Of a DNA stretch of 64,000 nucleotides, positions 42,745 to 51,348 are shown piece after piece. Each line of letters begins with the position of its first letter. Position 1 is the stretch's first letter. This DNA is from Streptomyces sp. MMG1121. GTDB lineage: Bacteria > Actinomycetota > Actinomycetes > Streptomycetales > Streptomycetaceae. The translations under genes and the position numbers were made by a program. The stretch lies in contig NZ_LGDV01000190.1 of the NCBI RefSeq assembly GCF_001280015.1, positions 186,001-250,000 of the forward strand, written 5' to 3'. The notes beneath the pieces are model-generated. The model was not told where the DNA came from, did no database searches, and worked only from the letters and a program-made list of their open reading frames with translations.

Positions 42745-43742
42745 GTCCGTACCCCTTCCCTGGGCGCCGCCCCGAAACGCCGTCGGTAGGCCGACGGGCT
42801 CAGCCCCGTCTCGCGGCGCAGCCGGGCCCGCAGGTTGGCCGCCGTACCCAGGCCGCTGCGGGCCGCGACGACGTCAAGGCGCTCCTCGCCCCGCTCGATC
42901 AGCCGGCAGGCCAGCGCCACCCGCTCCCCGGTCAGCCAGGCCAGCGGGGTCGTCCCCAGCTGGGCGCGGAAGCGGCGGTGCAGCGTGGCCGGGCTGACGG
43001 CCGCGCGCGCGGCGAGGTCCGCCACCGTCAGCGGCTCGCCCAGCCGTTCCTGTGCCCAGGCCAGCAGCGGGCCGAGCGACTCGTCGGGCACGTCGGGCAA
43101 CGGACGCTCCACGAACTGCCGCTGGCCGCCGTCCCGGTGGGCGGCGAAGACGAGGCGCCGGGAGACGGCGTTGGCGAGTTCGGCGCCGTGGTCGCGGCGC
43201 CAGATGTGCAGCCCGAGGTCGAGCGCGGCCGCACTGCCGGCGGCGGTGAGGAGGTCGCCCTCGTCCACGAAGAGGACGTCCGGCTCCAGCAGCACTCGGG
43301 GATGCAGGTCCCGGAAGGTGTCCGCCCACATCCAGTGGGTGGTGGCCCGCCGCCCGTCGAGCAGTCCGGCCTCGGCGAGGGCGAAGGTGCCCGTGCAGAA
43401 ACTGACGACGCGCGCCCCACGCGCGTGCGTGCGCCGGATGGCGTCCAGGACGTCGGCACCGCGCGGTACGACGTTGTCGGGGCGTCCCGGCACGACGAGC
43501 GTGTCGGCCTCGTCCACCGCCTCCAGGCCGGGCACGCCGGTCAGGGTGAAGAAGCCGTGGTTCATCCGCGCCCCGGAGCCGGACGCGCACAGCGTCACCG
43601 CGTACAGCGGCTCCAGCAGGCCCAGTTCGGGCCGGGGCAGTCCGAACAGCTCGGTGGCGACGCCCACCTCGAAGGGGTTCGTGCCGGCGTCGACGATCAC
43701 GGCCACACGATGCGGGCGCCGGTGAGAGGATCCTTGCGGCAT
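42741..43742 (-). CDS. GlxA-type AraC-family regulator (DJ-1/PfpI domain plus AraC helix-turn-helix)
   Basis: The 333-aa protein has an N-terminal DJ-1/PfpI-like domain (RVAVIVDAGTNPFEVGVATE, the nucleophile-elbow-like VVSFCTGTFALAEAGLLDGR). The C-terminal AraC domain has two helix-turn-helix units (EPLTVADLAARAAVSPATLH, LDVVAARSGLGTAANLRARL). This architecture is shared with GlxA and amidase/nitrilase-associated regulators. The cysteine in the elbow is present, but these regulators are usually not peptidases. It is transcribed with the LURP-one gene (overlap of four bases) and is divergent from the cupin gene by 52 bp. Confidence 0.86.
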   Translation of the reverse strand: MPQGSSHRRPHRVAVIVDAGTNPFEVGVATELFGLPRPELGLLEPLYAVTLCASGSGARMNHGFFTLTGVPGLEAVDEADTLVVPGRPDNVVPRGADVLDAIRRTHARGARVVSFCTGTFALAEAGLLDGRRATTHWMWADTFRDLHPRVLLEPDVLFVDEGDLLTAAGSAAALDLGLHIWRRDHGAELANAVSRRLVFAAHRDGGQRQFVERPLPDVPDESLGPLLAWAQERLGEPLTVADLAARAAVSPATLHRRFRAQLGTTPLAWLTGERVALACRLIERGEERLDVVAARSGLGTAANLRARLRRETGLSPSAYRRRFGAAPREGVRT

Positions 43743-43794
43743 ATGCGATTCCTAGCACTCGTGCGACGTCCCCGGCCACCCGCACGATGAAGCC

Positions 43795-44181
43795 ATGGAA
43801 CCGATCTCTCTCGACCAGGCCCTCGCCTCCTTCACCGAGCGGTGGAGCCCCCGCATCGTCACCACCGTCAACGACTACGACGTGCGCGTGGCCAAGGTGG
43901 AGGGCGAACACCTCTGGCACGTCCATGACCACACCGACGAGTTCTTCCTGGTCCTCGACGGCGAACTGCACATCGGTCTGCGCGAGCCGTCCGGAGAGCG
44001 CACGGTCGTCCTGCCCAAGGGCTCGGTGTTCACCGTCCCGCGCGGGACCGAGCACAAGCCGTACGCGCGCGTGCCCACCGAGATCCTCGTCCTCGAACCC
44101 AGCGGCACCCTGTCGGTCGGTGACCGGCACGAGGAGGTGCCGGACCACGTGGACGCGACCACCGGTCACGCCCTGTCCTGA
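43795..44181 (+). CDS. Small cupin-domain protein
   Basis: The 128-aa protein is a single cupin barrel. The first cupin motif is WHVHDHTDEFFLVLDGELHI (metal ligands H42, H44 and the following Glu), and the second is FTVPRGTEHKPYARVPTEIL with its histidine. A start at 43795 gives MEPISLDQALASF. The substrate is unknown; it may be a sugar isomerase-like or signalling cupin. Adjacent to a divergent AraC-type regulator, which may control it. Confidence 0.82.
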   Translation: MEPISLDQALASFTERWSPRIVTTVNDYDVRVAKVEGEHLWHVHDHTDEFFLVLDGELHIGLREPSGERTVVLPKGSVFTVPRGTEHKPYARVPTEILVLEPSGTLSVGDRHEEVPDHVDATTGHALS

Positions 44182-44228
44182 CCGGGCGCCCGACTCGACC
44201 GGGTGACAGGGCGTTCCGCAGGTGAACT

Positions 44229-44420
44229 TCCGCCAACGACACGGTCTACGCGAGCGGCGGCGACAACATCGTGCAGGGCGGCAAGGGCGACGACGTCCTG
44301 TACGGCAACAGCGGCGACGACCGGCCGTACGGCAACAGCGGGAACGACAGGCTGTACGGCGGTGCCGGCCGGGACGCGCTCTCCGGCGGCCCCGGCACGG
44401 ACGTGGTCCGCCAGGACTGA
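44229..44420 (+). pseudogene. Remnant of an RTX-type calcium-binding repeat protein
   Basis: In frame, the segment reads hemolysin-type repeats: GGDNIVQGGKGDDVLYGNSG, DDRPYGNSGNDRLYGG and AGRDALSGGPGTDVVRQD, then a stop. An in-frame stop at 44223-44225 precedes it and there is no plausible start codon with a ribosome site. The GGxGxDxL nonapeptide pattern is the calcium-binding parallel beta-roll. It looks like the truncated 3' end of a former secreted protein gene. Confidence 0.65.
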
Positions 44421-44434
44421 AGAGCCTGAACCGG

Positions 44435-44460
44435 TTGTCCACAGCAAGCGCTTGTCCACA
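44435..44460 (+). other. Pair of perfect Streptomyces DnaA boxes
   Basis: TTGTCCACA occurs at 44435-44443 and again at 44452-44460 in the same orientation, 17 bp apart. Both are identical to the preferred Streptomyces DnaA box. They lie 44 bp before the start of the thioredoxin-NHL gene, after the RTX remnant. They could titrate DnaA or regulate the gene. Confidence 0.7.
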
Positions 44461-44503
44461 GGTGCCGGAGTGGTGGTCGGAGGCGGGTGGCACTCTTGGA
44501 TCC

Positions 44504-46342
44504 ATGACCGACTCCGCACCCCGACGCGTCCGTGTCCGCGCCCCCGAACTGATTGGCAAGGGCGGCTGGCTCAACACCGGCGGGAAGGACCTGAAGCTCG
44601 CCGACTTCCGAGGTCGCACGTTGATCCTCGATTTCTGGACCTTTTGCTGCATCAACTGCCTGCACGTCCTGGACGAGCTGCGCGAGCTGGAGGAGAAGCA
44701 CCGGGACACGGTGGTGGTCATCGGCGTGCACTCCCCGAAGTTCGTGCACGAAGCGGAGCACCAGGCGGTCGTGGACGCGGTGGAGCGTTACGGCGTGGAG
44801 CACCCGGTGCTGGACGACCCGGAGCTGGCCACGTGGAAGCAGTACGCGGTGCGCGCCTGGCCGACGCTCGTCGTGATCGACCCCGAGGGGTACGTCGTCG
44901 CCCAGCACGCGGGCGAGGGCCATGCGCACGCGATCGAGCGGCTGGTCGAGGAGCTGGAGGCCGAGCACGAGGCGAAGGGCACCCTGCGCCGCGGCGACGG
45001 CCCCTACGTGCCGCCGGAGCCGGAGCCGACGACCCTGCGCTTCCCGGGCAAGGCACTGTTGCTGCCGTCGGGGAACGTGCTGGTGACCGACACCACCCGG
45101 CATCAGCTGGTGGAGCTGGCGGAGGACGGCGAGAGCGTCGTACGGCGCATCGGCTCCGGCGCGCGAGGCTTCTTCGACGGCGGCCCCGGGGAGGCGTCCT
45201 TCAACGAGCCGCAGGGCCTCGCGCTGCTGGACGACGGCACGGTGGTGGTCGCGGACACCGTCAACCACGCCCTGCGCCGCCTGGACCTCGGCACGGGCGC
45301 GGTCACCACCGTGGCCGGCACGGGCAGACAGTGGTGGCAGGGTTCCCGCACCGCGGGCCCGGCCCGCGAGGTGGACCTCTCCTCCCCGTGGGACGTGGCG
45401 GTGTTCGGCGGCAAGGTATGGATCGCCATGGCCGGCGTGCACCAGCTGTGGACGTACGACCCGGCCATGCGGACCGTCGCGGTGGCGGCGGGCACCACCA
45501 ACGAGGGTCTGGTCGACGGCCCCGGCGCCGAGGCCTGGTTCGCCCAGCCCTCCGGTCTCGCGGCCACCGCCGAGCGGCTGTGGCTGGCCGACTCCGAGAC
45601 CTCCGCGCTGCGCTGGGTGGACCTGGACGGACACGTCCACACCGCGGTCGGCACCGGCCTGTTCGACTTCGGTCACCGGGACGGCGCCGCCGGGCAGGCC
45701 CTGCTCCAGCACCCGCTGGGCGTCACCGCCCTGCCGGACGGTTCGGTCGCGGTCGCCGACACCTACAACCATGCCCTGCGTCGCTACGACCCCGCGACCG
45801 GCGAGGTCACGACGCTGGCCACCGATCTGCGCGAGCCGAGCGACGCCGTCCTCGCCGGTGAGGACATCGTGGTCGTCGAGTCGGCCCGGCACCGGCTGAC
45901 CCGGTTGCGGCTGCCGGAGGAGGCGGTGCGGGTGGAGTCGGTCGCCCACCGCACCCGGCGCGCGGCCACCGAGGTCACCCCCGGCCGCCTCCGCCTCGAC
46001 GTGATCTTCCAGGCCCCCGCAGGCCAGAAGCTCGACGTTCGTTACGGCCCCTCCACCCGCCTGCTGGTCTCCGCCACCCCGCCCGAGCTGCTGCTCAAAG
46101 GTGAGGGAGCGGACACCGACCTCGCACGCGAGCTGGAGCTGAACCCCGCCGTGCCAGAAGGCGTCCTGCACGTCTCGGCCATGGCGGCCTCCTGCGACGA
46201 TGACCCGGCCAACGAATACCCCGCCTGCCACGTCCACCAGCAGGACTGGGGTGTCCCGGTCCGACTCACGGAGGGCGGCGCGGACCGCCTGGCGCTGGTT
46301 CTGGCGGGGATGGACGAGCCTTCCGCGCCAGGACAGAGCTAG
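44504..46342 (+). CDS. Thioredoxin-like protein with NHL-repeat propeller (NHLRC2-type)
   Basis: The 612-aa protein has an N-terminal thioredoxin fold (residues about 10-165) with the active site FCCINCLH (C49-I-N-C52) and cis-proline region AWPTLVVIDPEG. A six-bladed NHL beta-propeller follows (blades such as PQGLALLDDGTVVVADTVNH and PLGVTALPDGSVAVADTYNH). A C-terminal beta-rich domain of about 150 residues completes the chain, the layout of NHLRC2. ATG 44504 is preferred over the long upstream frame, which runs through the DnaA boxes. There is no signal peptide, so it is probably cytoplasmic. Function in bacteria is unknown. Confidence 0.83.
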   Translation: MTDSAPRRVRVRAPELIGKGGWLNTGGKDLKLADFRGRTLILDFWTFCCINCLHVLDELRELEEKHRDTVVVIGVHSPKFVHEAEHQAVVDAVERYGVEHPVLDDPELATWKQYAVRAWPTLVVIDPEGYVVAQHAGEGHAHAIERLVEELEAEHEAKGTLRRGDGPYVPPEPEPTTLRFPGKALLLPSGNVLVTDTTRHQLVELAEDGESVVRRIGSGARGFFDGGPGEASFNEPQGLALLDDGTVVVADTVNHALRRLDLGTGAVTTVAGTGRQWWQGSRTAGPAREVDLSSPWDVAVFGGKVWIAMAGVHQLWTYDPAMRTVAVAAGTTNEGLVDGPGAEAWFAQPSGLAATAERLWLADSETSALRWVDLDGHVHTAVGTGLFDFGHRDGAAGQALLQHPLGVTALPDGSVAVADTYNHALRRYDPATGEVTTLATDLREPSDAVLAGEDIVVVESARHRLTRLRLPEEAVRVESVAHRTRRAATEVTPGRLRLDVIFQAPAGQKLDVRYGPSTRLLVSATPPELLLKGEGADTDLARELELNPAVPEGVLHVSAMAASCDDDPANEYPACHVHQQDWGVPVRLTEGGADRLALVLAGMDEPSAPGQS

Positions 46343-46368
46343 GAGTCAGGGCCTGGGGGCCTGCCGGA

Positions 46369-48729
46369 TCACGCGTCCACGTCCTCCAGGTCCTTCTCTG
46401 CTCGCGATTCCTCCTCCCGCGGCTCGCCCTCCTCCGGAGTGATCCTGCGGCGCAGGTTCTCCACGTCGGTCAGGACGCCGACGAGGAGTTCGTGCAGAGC
46501 GTTCAGCTGGTCCATCGGGACGATGGGGGTGTGCCCCCCGACCTCCGGCTCCAGGGTGTGCAGATGGTCCAGGGCATCCCGGGCGGCCTGGACCCCGAGC
46601 CGGAGAGCCTTCCGGTGCGCGGCGGCGCGCTGGCTGGGCGGAGTCGTGAGGTCCTCGTCCCGGGGGCCGGGCAAGGACGCCCCGTCCACGGTCCCCGAGC
46701 CTGCGCCGACGCTGCCGAACTGGAACAGCGGTGTTCCGGAGTCCGCAGCGCCGGACGTCTCGCCGGTCTCGTCGGCGGAGGTGTCGCTCTGCTCCGGCTC
46801 CGTCTCGTCGTTCGGCGCGGGCGGAGCCGAAGGCGAGGGGGGGACCGGCCCCGCGAGCTTCGCCATGCGCTCCGGGTCCGAGGCGGCGACGACGTCCCAC
46901 TCGTACAGCGGCACCGGCACGCCGTCGCCGTCGACGGCGATGCGGTCCTTCGCGTCGAGGTCGACCTTGAAGTAGATGTAGGGCGGTTCGTCGGACGCCG
47001 CCGACTCCTTGCCCGTGAGGCTCTGCTTGGGCACGGAGTTCCGCGGCAGGTCGTCGCTGCGGAAGGTGTTGGCGGCCAGCGCGAGGGTCCACAGGCCGAG
47101 TTCGTTCGCCGGCCGGGAGAGCCCTTCGATGACCTTGTTCACGTCCGATCGGAAGGGGACTCCGCCCTTGTCCTTCCTGGCCCCCAGAGACGAGCCGACG
47201 TTCCTGGTCAGGAGCTTGTCGGCGATCAGCGCGACACCGCCGGCCACCGCCAGGGTGCGGCGGGCGTCGTCGTCGCCGTTCATCGCCGGTTCGATCAGCG
47301 TGGTGAAGTCCTCGGTGGGGACCGGACTCCAGCCCTGGGTGACGTCGGCCGACAGCACACCGCCGTTGTTCCACGCGTTGCGCGCCTGCTTGGTGACCAG
47401 CTTCTTCTTCGCGCGCCACGGCAGATCGACGATAGGCCCGAGCAACTCGCCGAACCCCTTCATGCTCATCCGCTGGCCGCCCTTGATGGCCTTGGCCTGG
47501 TCTTTGAGCAGCTCAAGGAGGTCCGGTTGGGTCAGGGCGCTGATCAGGTAGACGGCACGCCACAGGGCGGTCCCCTCAGCGGCCGGTTCACCTCCGAAGA
47601 CCTGCGGAAGTTCGGCCACCGGGATACGGCCGACGGCAAGGCCGTACACAGCCTGGAGGTCGGCCGTGTTCCAGCGTGGGTCGCCCTGCTGGATGATCCG
47701 CTTCAAGGCCCGGGTGATGACCTCGACGTTCTGGGCCGCCGCGTCCCACTGCTTGAATTCGACGTGCACCGACGCCAGTACGGAACGGACGGCGTCGTCG
47801 AAGATGTCCTCGGGCGCCAGCACCCGGCCCTCGTGGCCCTCGACTCCGACGGCGATCTGTGCCGGAACGACGTAGGACTGGGCGATCTGGGCGGCCCGGA
47901 TCCCCGGCGTCGCGCCGCGCATCTCGGCGTCGAACTCCTGGCGCAGTGTCTGCCGCCATTGTGCCCGTCCGGCGGCCAGCCGCCGGACGAGACCGGACCC
48001 CGTCGCCGACACCGTCGAACCGCCGAGCAGTGCGGAGGTGGCCAGCTCGGCCACCTCCGCGGGATCGGCCCCATGTCCGGCCAGTACCGCCCAGGCGCTG
48101 GCCAGCCGGGTGATGCCGTCGCGTACGACGAGCACGTGAATCGGTTCCGTGCCGTCCTCGAACGCGATCTCGACGGGGTGGGTGATCAGGTTGCGGGTCA
48201 CCGAGCGCGTGAGGATCGATGTCGCGTAGCTGTTGAGCGACAGCGTGGCGTGGATGGTCTGCCACACGTGATTCCGCAGGTGGGAGGGGTCCTGGTAGCG
48301 GTACTGCACGATCGCGCCCGGTCGGCCGTCGTGGGTGATTCCGTGCACCTGCGGATCGGGGACCTCCGAGACCTCCATGCCCGTACGGGGCTGGGGACCG
48401 GGGAACAGCTCGCTCAGCAGGACTCTGGTGACGACCGAACGCAGCGTCGCGCCCTCGACGTTCTCGACCATCAGCAGCCCTGAGGGCTCGTCCGGTGTGG
48501 GGCGGAGCTGAACGGCCAGCGCGTCAGGGCGAGTTGTGGCGCTTGCTATGACCTCCCACGCCGCGTCCGGCAGCCAGACGCCCGGATTGGCCCGGCCCGC
48601 CTCGGTCACCGAACGCAGGTGTGTGTCCGTGGAGTCGGGGGGCAGTTGGCGGGCCACATTGGTCACGCGGATGGCGTCGCTGCCCCAGGAAACGTCGAGG
48701 GACAGCGCGGAGGAAGCGCTGTTGGACAT
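46369..48729 (-). CDS. Large protein of unknown function (accessory block, gene 3)
   Basis: I do not recognise this 786-aa protein. ATG 48729 has GGAGGT eight bases upstream. No signal peptide or transmembrane segment is visible. The N-terminal third contains PIHVLVVRDGITRLASAWAV (residues 197-216), which is faintly reminiscent of the DG.HR..A motif of ParB/DndB-like folds, with ITRL in place of HRL. A basic central segment (RAKKKLVTKQARNAWNNGGV) could bind nucleic acid. The C-terminal 200 residues include an acidic Pro/Ser/Thr/Asp-rich linker (about residues 620-700) and a coiled helical end rich in Glu/Arg. It converges on the thioredoxin-NHL gene by 26 bp and lies downstream of two other unrecognised genes. 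Confidence 0.55.
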   Translation of the reverse strand: MSNSASSALSLDVSWGSDAIRVTNVARQLPPDSTDTHLRSVTEAGRANPGVWLPDAAWEVIASATTRPDALAVQLRPTPDEPSGLLMVENVEGATLRSVVTRVLLSELFPGPQPRTGMEVSEVPDPQVHGITHDGRPGAIVQYRYQDPSHLRNHVWQTIHATLSLNSYATSILTRSVTRNLITHPVEIAFEDGTEPIHVLVVRDGITRLASAWAVLAGHGADPAEVAELATSALLGGSTVSATGSGLVRRLAAGRAQWRQTLRQEFDAEMRGATPGIRAAQIAQSYVVPAQIAVGVEGHEGRVLAPEDIFDDAVRSVLASVHVEFKQWDAAAQNVEVITRALKRIIQQGDPRWNTADLQAVYGLAVGRIPVAELPQVFGGEPAAEGTALWRAVYLISALTQPDLLELLKDQAKAIKGGQRMSMKGFGELLGPIVDLPWRAKKKLVTKQARNAWNNGGVLSADVTQGWSPVPTEDFTTLIEPAMNGDDDARRTLAVAGGVALIADKLLTRNVGSSLGARKDKGGVPFRSDVNKVIEGLSRPANELGLWTLALAANTFRSDDLPRNSVPKQSLTGKESAASDEPPYIYFKVDLDAKDRIAVDGDGVPVPLYEWDVVAASDPERMAKLAGPVPPSPSAPPAPNDETEPEQSDTSADETGETSGAADSGTPLFQFGSVGAGSGTVDGASLPGPRDEDLTTPPSQRAAAHRKALRLGVQAARDALDHLHTLEPEVGGHTPIVPMDQLNALHELLVGVLTDVENLRRRITPEEGEPREEESRAEKDLEDVDA

Positions 48730-48830
48730 GAGGACAGACCTCCATGGTGGATGGCCGGGCGGGGCGAGTGACATGCACTCACCCCGTTTGGCCGGATATC
48801 AGTGAGTAATGCCCTTGCGGAGCAATCGCT

Positions 48831-49421
48831 TCAGATCGCAAAGGAGTTGACGCCGGGGAGGCCGGAGCCGCGGTGGCGGTCGTAGGCCTCCAGTTTCGGC
48901 GCGAGCAGAAGGAGCTCGCTCTCGGCCGCGGTGCAGGGGAGCAGTTCCGGCGAGGGAGGTTCCGGCGCGGGGGCCGCCGGGGTCAGCCGGAACCAGCGGA
49001 TGCCCTGGGGGGTGGGAAGGACGGCGAGCCCGGTCTGCCGTCCGTCGAGGAGCTTGGTGCTCGTCCAGCCGAGGAGATGCGGAATGACCTGGTGGATGTG
49101 GTGCTTGCCCAGGTGGACCGCCGTCATGGTTCCAGGCAGGTCGGGAAGGGTGTCGGCGAGGCGTCGGTACAGTGACCGCCCTAGCGCCGGATCCCACCGG
49201 GGCCGCCCCGCCGTGAAGCCGAGGGGCCATTCACCCTTGACAAGTCTACTGGGGTGTGGTAATTGCCCTTTTGAATGCCTCAATCGATCATCCAGGATGC
49301 TTGCCAACGGCTGGACGGCCCGGGTGATCTCGCTGGCGAGCAGGTCCAGGATGACGGCCGACCGCTGGGGCGGCTTGCCGGAGAGGCCGACCGCAAAGAT
49401 GGGTATGTCCTCGTTTCCCAT
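48831..49421 (-). CDS. Protein of unknown function containing a TTA codon (accessory block, gene 2)
   Basis: I do not recognise this 196-aa protein. ATG 49421 has GGAGGG upstream. Visible features are IPIFAVGLSGKPPQRSAVIL, AVHLGKHHIHQVIPHLLGWT (a His-rich segment) and a Pro/Glu-rich linker APAPEPPSPELL before the C-terminus. Codons 51-60 (AAA GGG CAA TTA CCA CAC CCC AGT AGA CTT) are unlike the surrounding Streptomyces usage. Codon 54 is TTA, the rare leucine codon read by bldA tRNA, so translation may be restricted to late growth. Such codons also suggest recent acquisition. It sits 101 bases upstream of the 786-aa protein gene. Confidence 0.6.
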   Translation of the reverse strand: MGNEDIPIFAVGLSGKPPQRSAVILDLLASEITRAVQPLASILDDRLRHSKGQLPHPSRLVKGEWPLGFTAGRPRWDPALGRSLYRRLADTLPDLPGTMTAVHLGKHHIHQVIPHLLGWTSTKLLDGRQTGLAVLPTPQGIRWFRLTPAAPAPEPPSPELLPCTAAESELLLLAPKLEAYDRHRGSGLPGVNSFAI

Positions 49422-49584
49422 GACGCCCTCCTCGTGAACTGACGGCGGACGGCCGGGAGTTCAGTCGTCCGATGCGCGCAGACTTAAGGATGGTGGACGC
49501 AACGTGGCGCGGTCCAGCGAGTTGGGGTGCATTCGATCTTCGGCGTAGACCGAATGTAGACAACTGTCTGAGGTCAACTAGTCC

Positions 49585-49923
49585 TCACGCCAAGTTGCGC
49601 TTGGCGGCAGGGTAGTTCTCGAACAGTTGGGGCAACGGGTTCATCTTGATCTTGTCCAGCTCCGCCAGCGCTGCGGCGACGGCCATGACTTCGCCGAGGG
49701 CGCTGTCGCGCTGCATGACCCAGACGAACTCGTTCTCGGACCTCGGCAGCGTCCGGGGGAGGGTGACGAGGCCCAGTCGGTCGAACTCGTCGCTGATCTG
49801 ATCGCACAACTCCGCGCTCAGCCGGGCGCGCTCCGGTGCGGCGTGCTTCTTGATGAAGTGCATGGACAGGCGCTTGATGCCGTGGTCGACCTCGACGGCG
49901 TGCTTGATAATTGTGAAGTCCAT
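49585..49923 (-). CDS. Small protein of unknown function (accessory block, gene 1)
   Basis: I do not recognise this 112-aa protein (MDFTIIKHAVEVDHGIKRLS at its start). It appears mostly helical, with basic N-terminal half and no signal or membrane segment. The start codon has no recognisable ribosome site; upstream an AT-rich stretch TAAACT at a suitable distance could be a -10 box for a leaderless transcript. A hairpin-forming repeat (TCAGTA-GTT-TACTGA) lies three bases before the start. It is the first of three co-oriented genes and could be a regulator or a small effector; neither can be shown. Confidence 0.5.
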   Translation of the reverse strand: MDFTIIKHAVEVDHGIKRLSMHFIKKHAAPERARLSAELCDQISDEFDRLGLVTLPRTLPRSENEFVWVMQRDSALGEVMAVAAALAELDKIKMNPLPQLFENYPAAKRNLA

Positions 49924-49926
49924 AAC

Positions 49927-49941
49927 TCAGTAGTTTACTGA
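49927..49941. promoter_or_regulatory. Operator-like inverted repeat at the start of the accessory block
   Basis: TCAGTA-GTT-TACTGA has perfect 6-bp arms in an AT-rich stretch immediately upstream of the 112-aa gene's ATG. It overlaps the presumed -10 region, so it may be an operator. The surrounding 104-bp intergenic region shows nothing else. Confidence 0.45.
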
Positions 49942-50027
49942 ATTAGTAAGCCGGTTGTATGCGGAATGGCTGGACCCGCCATGGCGAACAGGTGGATCCA
50001 GCCATCCGTCGGGGCTTCGCGTCCCCT

Positions 50028-51326
50028 TTAGCCCTCCAGGAACGCCACCAGCGCGTTCGCCAGCAGGTACGGGTCGTCGGCGCCGCACAGTTCGCGGGCG
50101 CTGTGCATCGAGAGGATCGCCACGCCGATGTCGACCGTGCGGATGCCGTGGCGGGCCGCGGTGATCGGGCCGATCGTGGTGCCGCACGGCATGGAGTTGT
50201 TGGAGACGAACGACTGGAAGGGGACGTTCGCCTTCTCGCAGGCCGCGGCGAAGATCGCACGGCCCGAACCGTCCGTGGCGTAGCGGTTGTTGACGTTGAC
50301 CTTGAGGATCGGGCCGCCGTTGACCCGGGGGTGGTGGGTGGGGTCGTGGCGCTCGGCGTAGTTGGGGTGGACGGCGTGGCCGGTGTCGGAGGACAGGCAC
50401 ACCGTGCCGGCGAAGGCGCGGGCCCGGTCCTCCCACGAGCCGCCGCGGGCGAACACCGAGCGCTCCAGGACCGAGCCGAGCAGCGGGCCGTCGGCGCCGG
50501 TGTCCGACTGGGAGCCGTTCTCCTCGTGGTCGAACGCGGCCAGCACGGGGATGTGAGCGAGCGGGGCACCGGAGGTCACCGCCGAGGCGAGTGCGGCCGT
50601 GGCCGCGTGCACCGACAGCAGGTTGTCCATGCGCGGGCCGGCGAGCAGCTCCCGGTCCCGGCCGAGGTAGGCCGGCGGCTCCACCGGGTGCACCATCAGG
50701 TCCCAGCCCGCCACCGAGCCGGCCGCGAGCCCCGCCTCCTGCTCCAGGAAGCCGATCAGGTCGCCCTCGCGGACGTCGTCGCCCAGACCCCACACCGGCT
50801 GGAGGTGCCGCTGCTTGTCGAGCTTGAGGCCCTCCGTGGACACCGAGCGGTCCAGGTGGATCGCCAGCTGGGGGACGCGCAGCAGCGGGCGGTCCACGTT
50901 CACCAGGACCGAGGAGCCGTCGCGCAGGGTCAGCCGGCCGGCCAGCCCCAGGTCACGGTCGAGCCAGGAGTTCATCAGCGGGCCGCCGTACAGCTCGACG
51001 GCGACCTGGCGCCAGCCGTGCGCCCCGCTGTCCGGCCGCGGCTTGACCCGCAGGTTCGGGGAGTCGGTGTGCGCGCCGACGATGTGGAACGGGGTGTGCG
51101 GCTCGGCGCCCTCGGGGACGTACCAGGCCACGATCGCGCCGCCGCGCAGCACGTACTTGCCGCCGGTGGTGCCGTCCCAGGCGTCCGTCTCCGCGACCTG
51201 CCGGAAGCCGGCCTTCTCCAGCCGCTCCGCGGTGGCGGCCACCGCGTGGTACGGCGACGGGCCGGCCGCCAGGAAGGACATCAGGTCGTCGGTGTGGCCG
51301 CGGTCGAAGCGGGCTGGTGCGCTCAT
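50028..51326 (-). CDS. M18-family aspartyl-type aminopeptidase
   Basis: The 432-aa metallo-aminopeptidase of the M18 family removes N-terminal residues, often acidic ones. The zinc-ligand motifs are visible: FHIVGAHTDSPNLRVK (His and Asp), FDHEENGSQSDTGADGP (catalytic Glu pair), and the C-terminal IGVAILSMHSARELCGADDP with its histidine. The tetrahedral-assembly-type YGGPLMNSWLDRDLGLAGRL is also typical. ATG 51326 (MSAPARF) is preferred over an ATG three codons earlier. It is cytoplasmic, with no signal peptide. It is oriented with the FadE gene, but a hairpin at 51349-51381 separates their transcripts. Confidence 0.9.
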   Translation of the reverse strand: MSAPARFDRGHTDDLMSFLAAGPSPYHAVAATAERLEKAGFRQVAETDAWDGTTGGKYVLRGGAIVAWYVPEGAEPHTPFHIVGAHTDSPNLRVKPRPDSGAHGWRQVAVELYGGPLMNSWLDRDLGLAGRLTLRDGSSVLVNVDRPLLRVPQLAIHLDRSVSTEGLKLDKQRHLQPVWGLGDDVREGDLIGFLEQEAGLAAGSVAGWDLMVHPVEPPAYLGRDRELLAGPRMDNLLSVHAATAALASAVTSGAPLAHIPVLAAFDHEENGSQSDTGADGPLLGSVLERSVFARGGSWEDRARAFAGTVCLSSDTGHAVHPNYAERHDPTHHPRVNGGPILKVNVNNRYATDGSGRAIFAAACEKANVPFQSFVSNNSMPCGTTIGPITAARHGIRTVDIGVAILSMHSARELCGADDPYLLANALVAFLEG

Positions 51327-51348
51327 GGGATTCACCTTAACGACGGGA

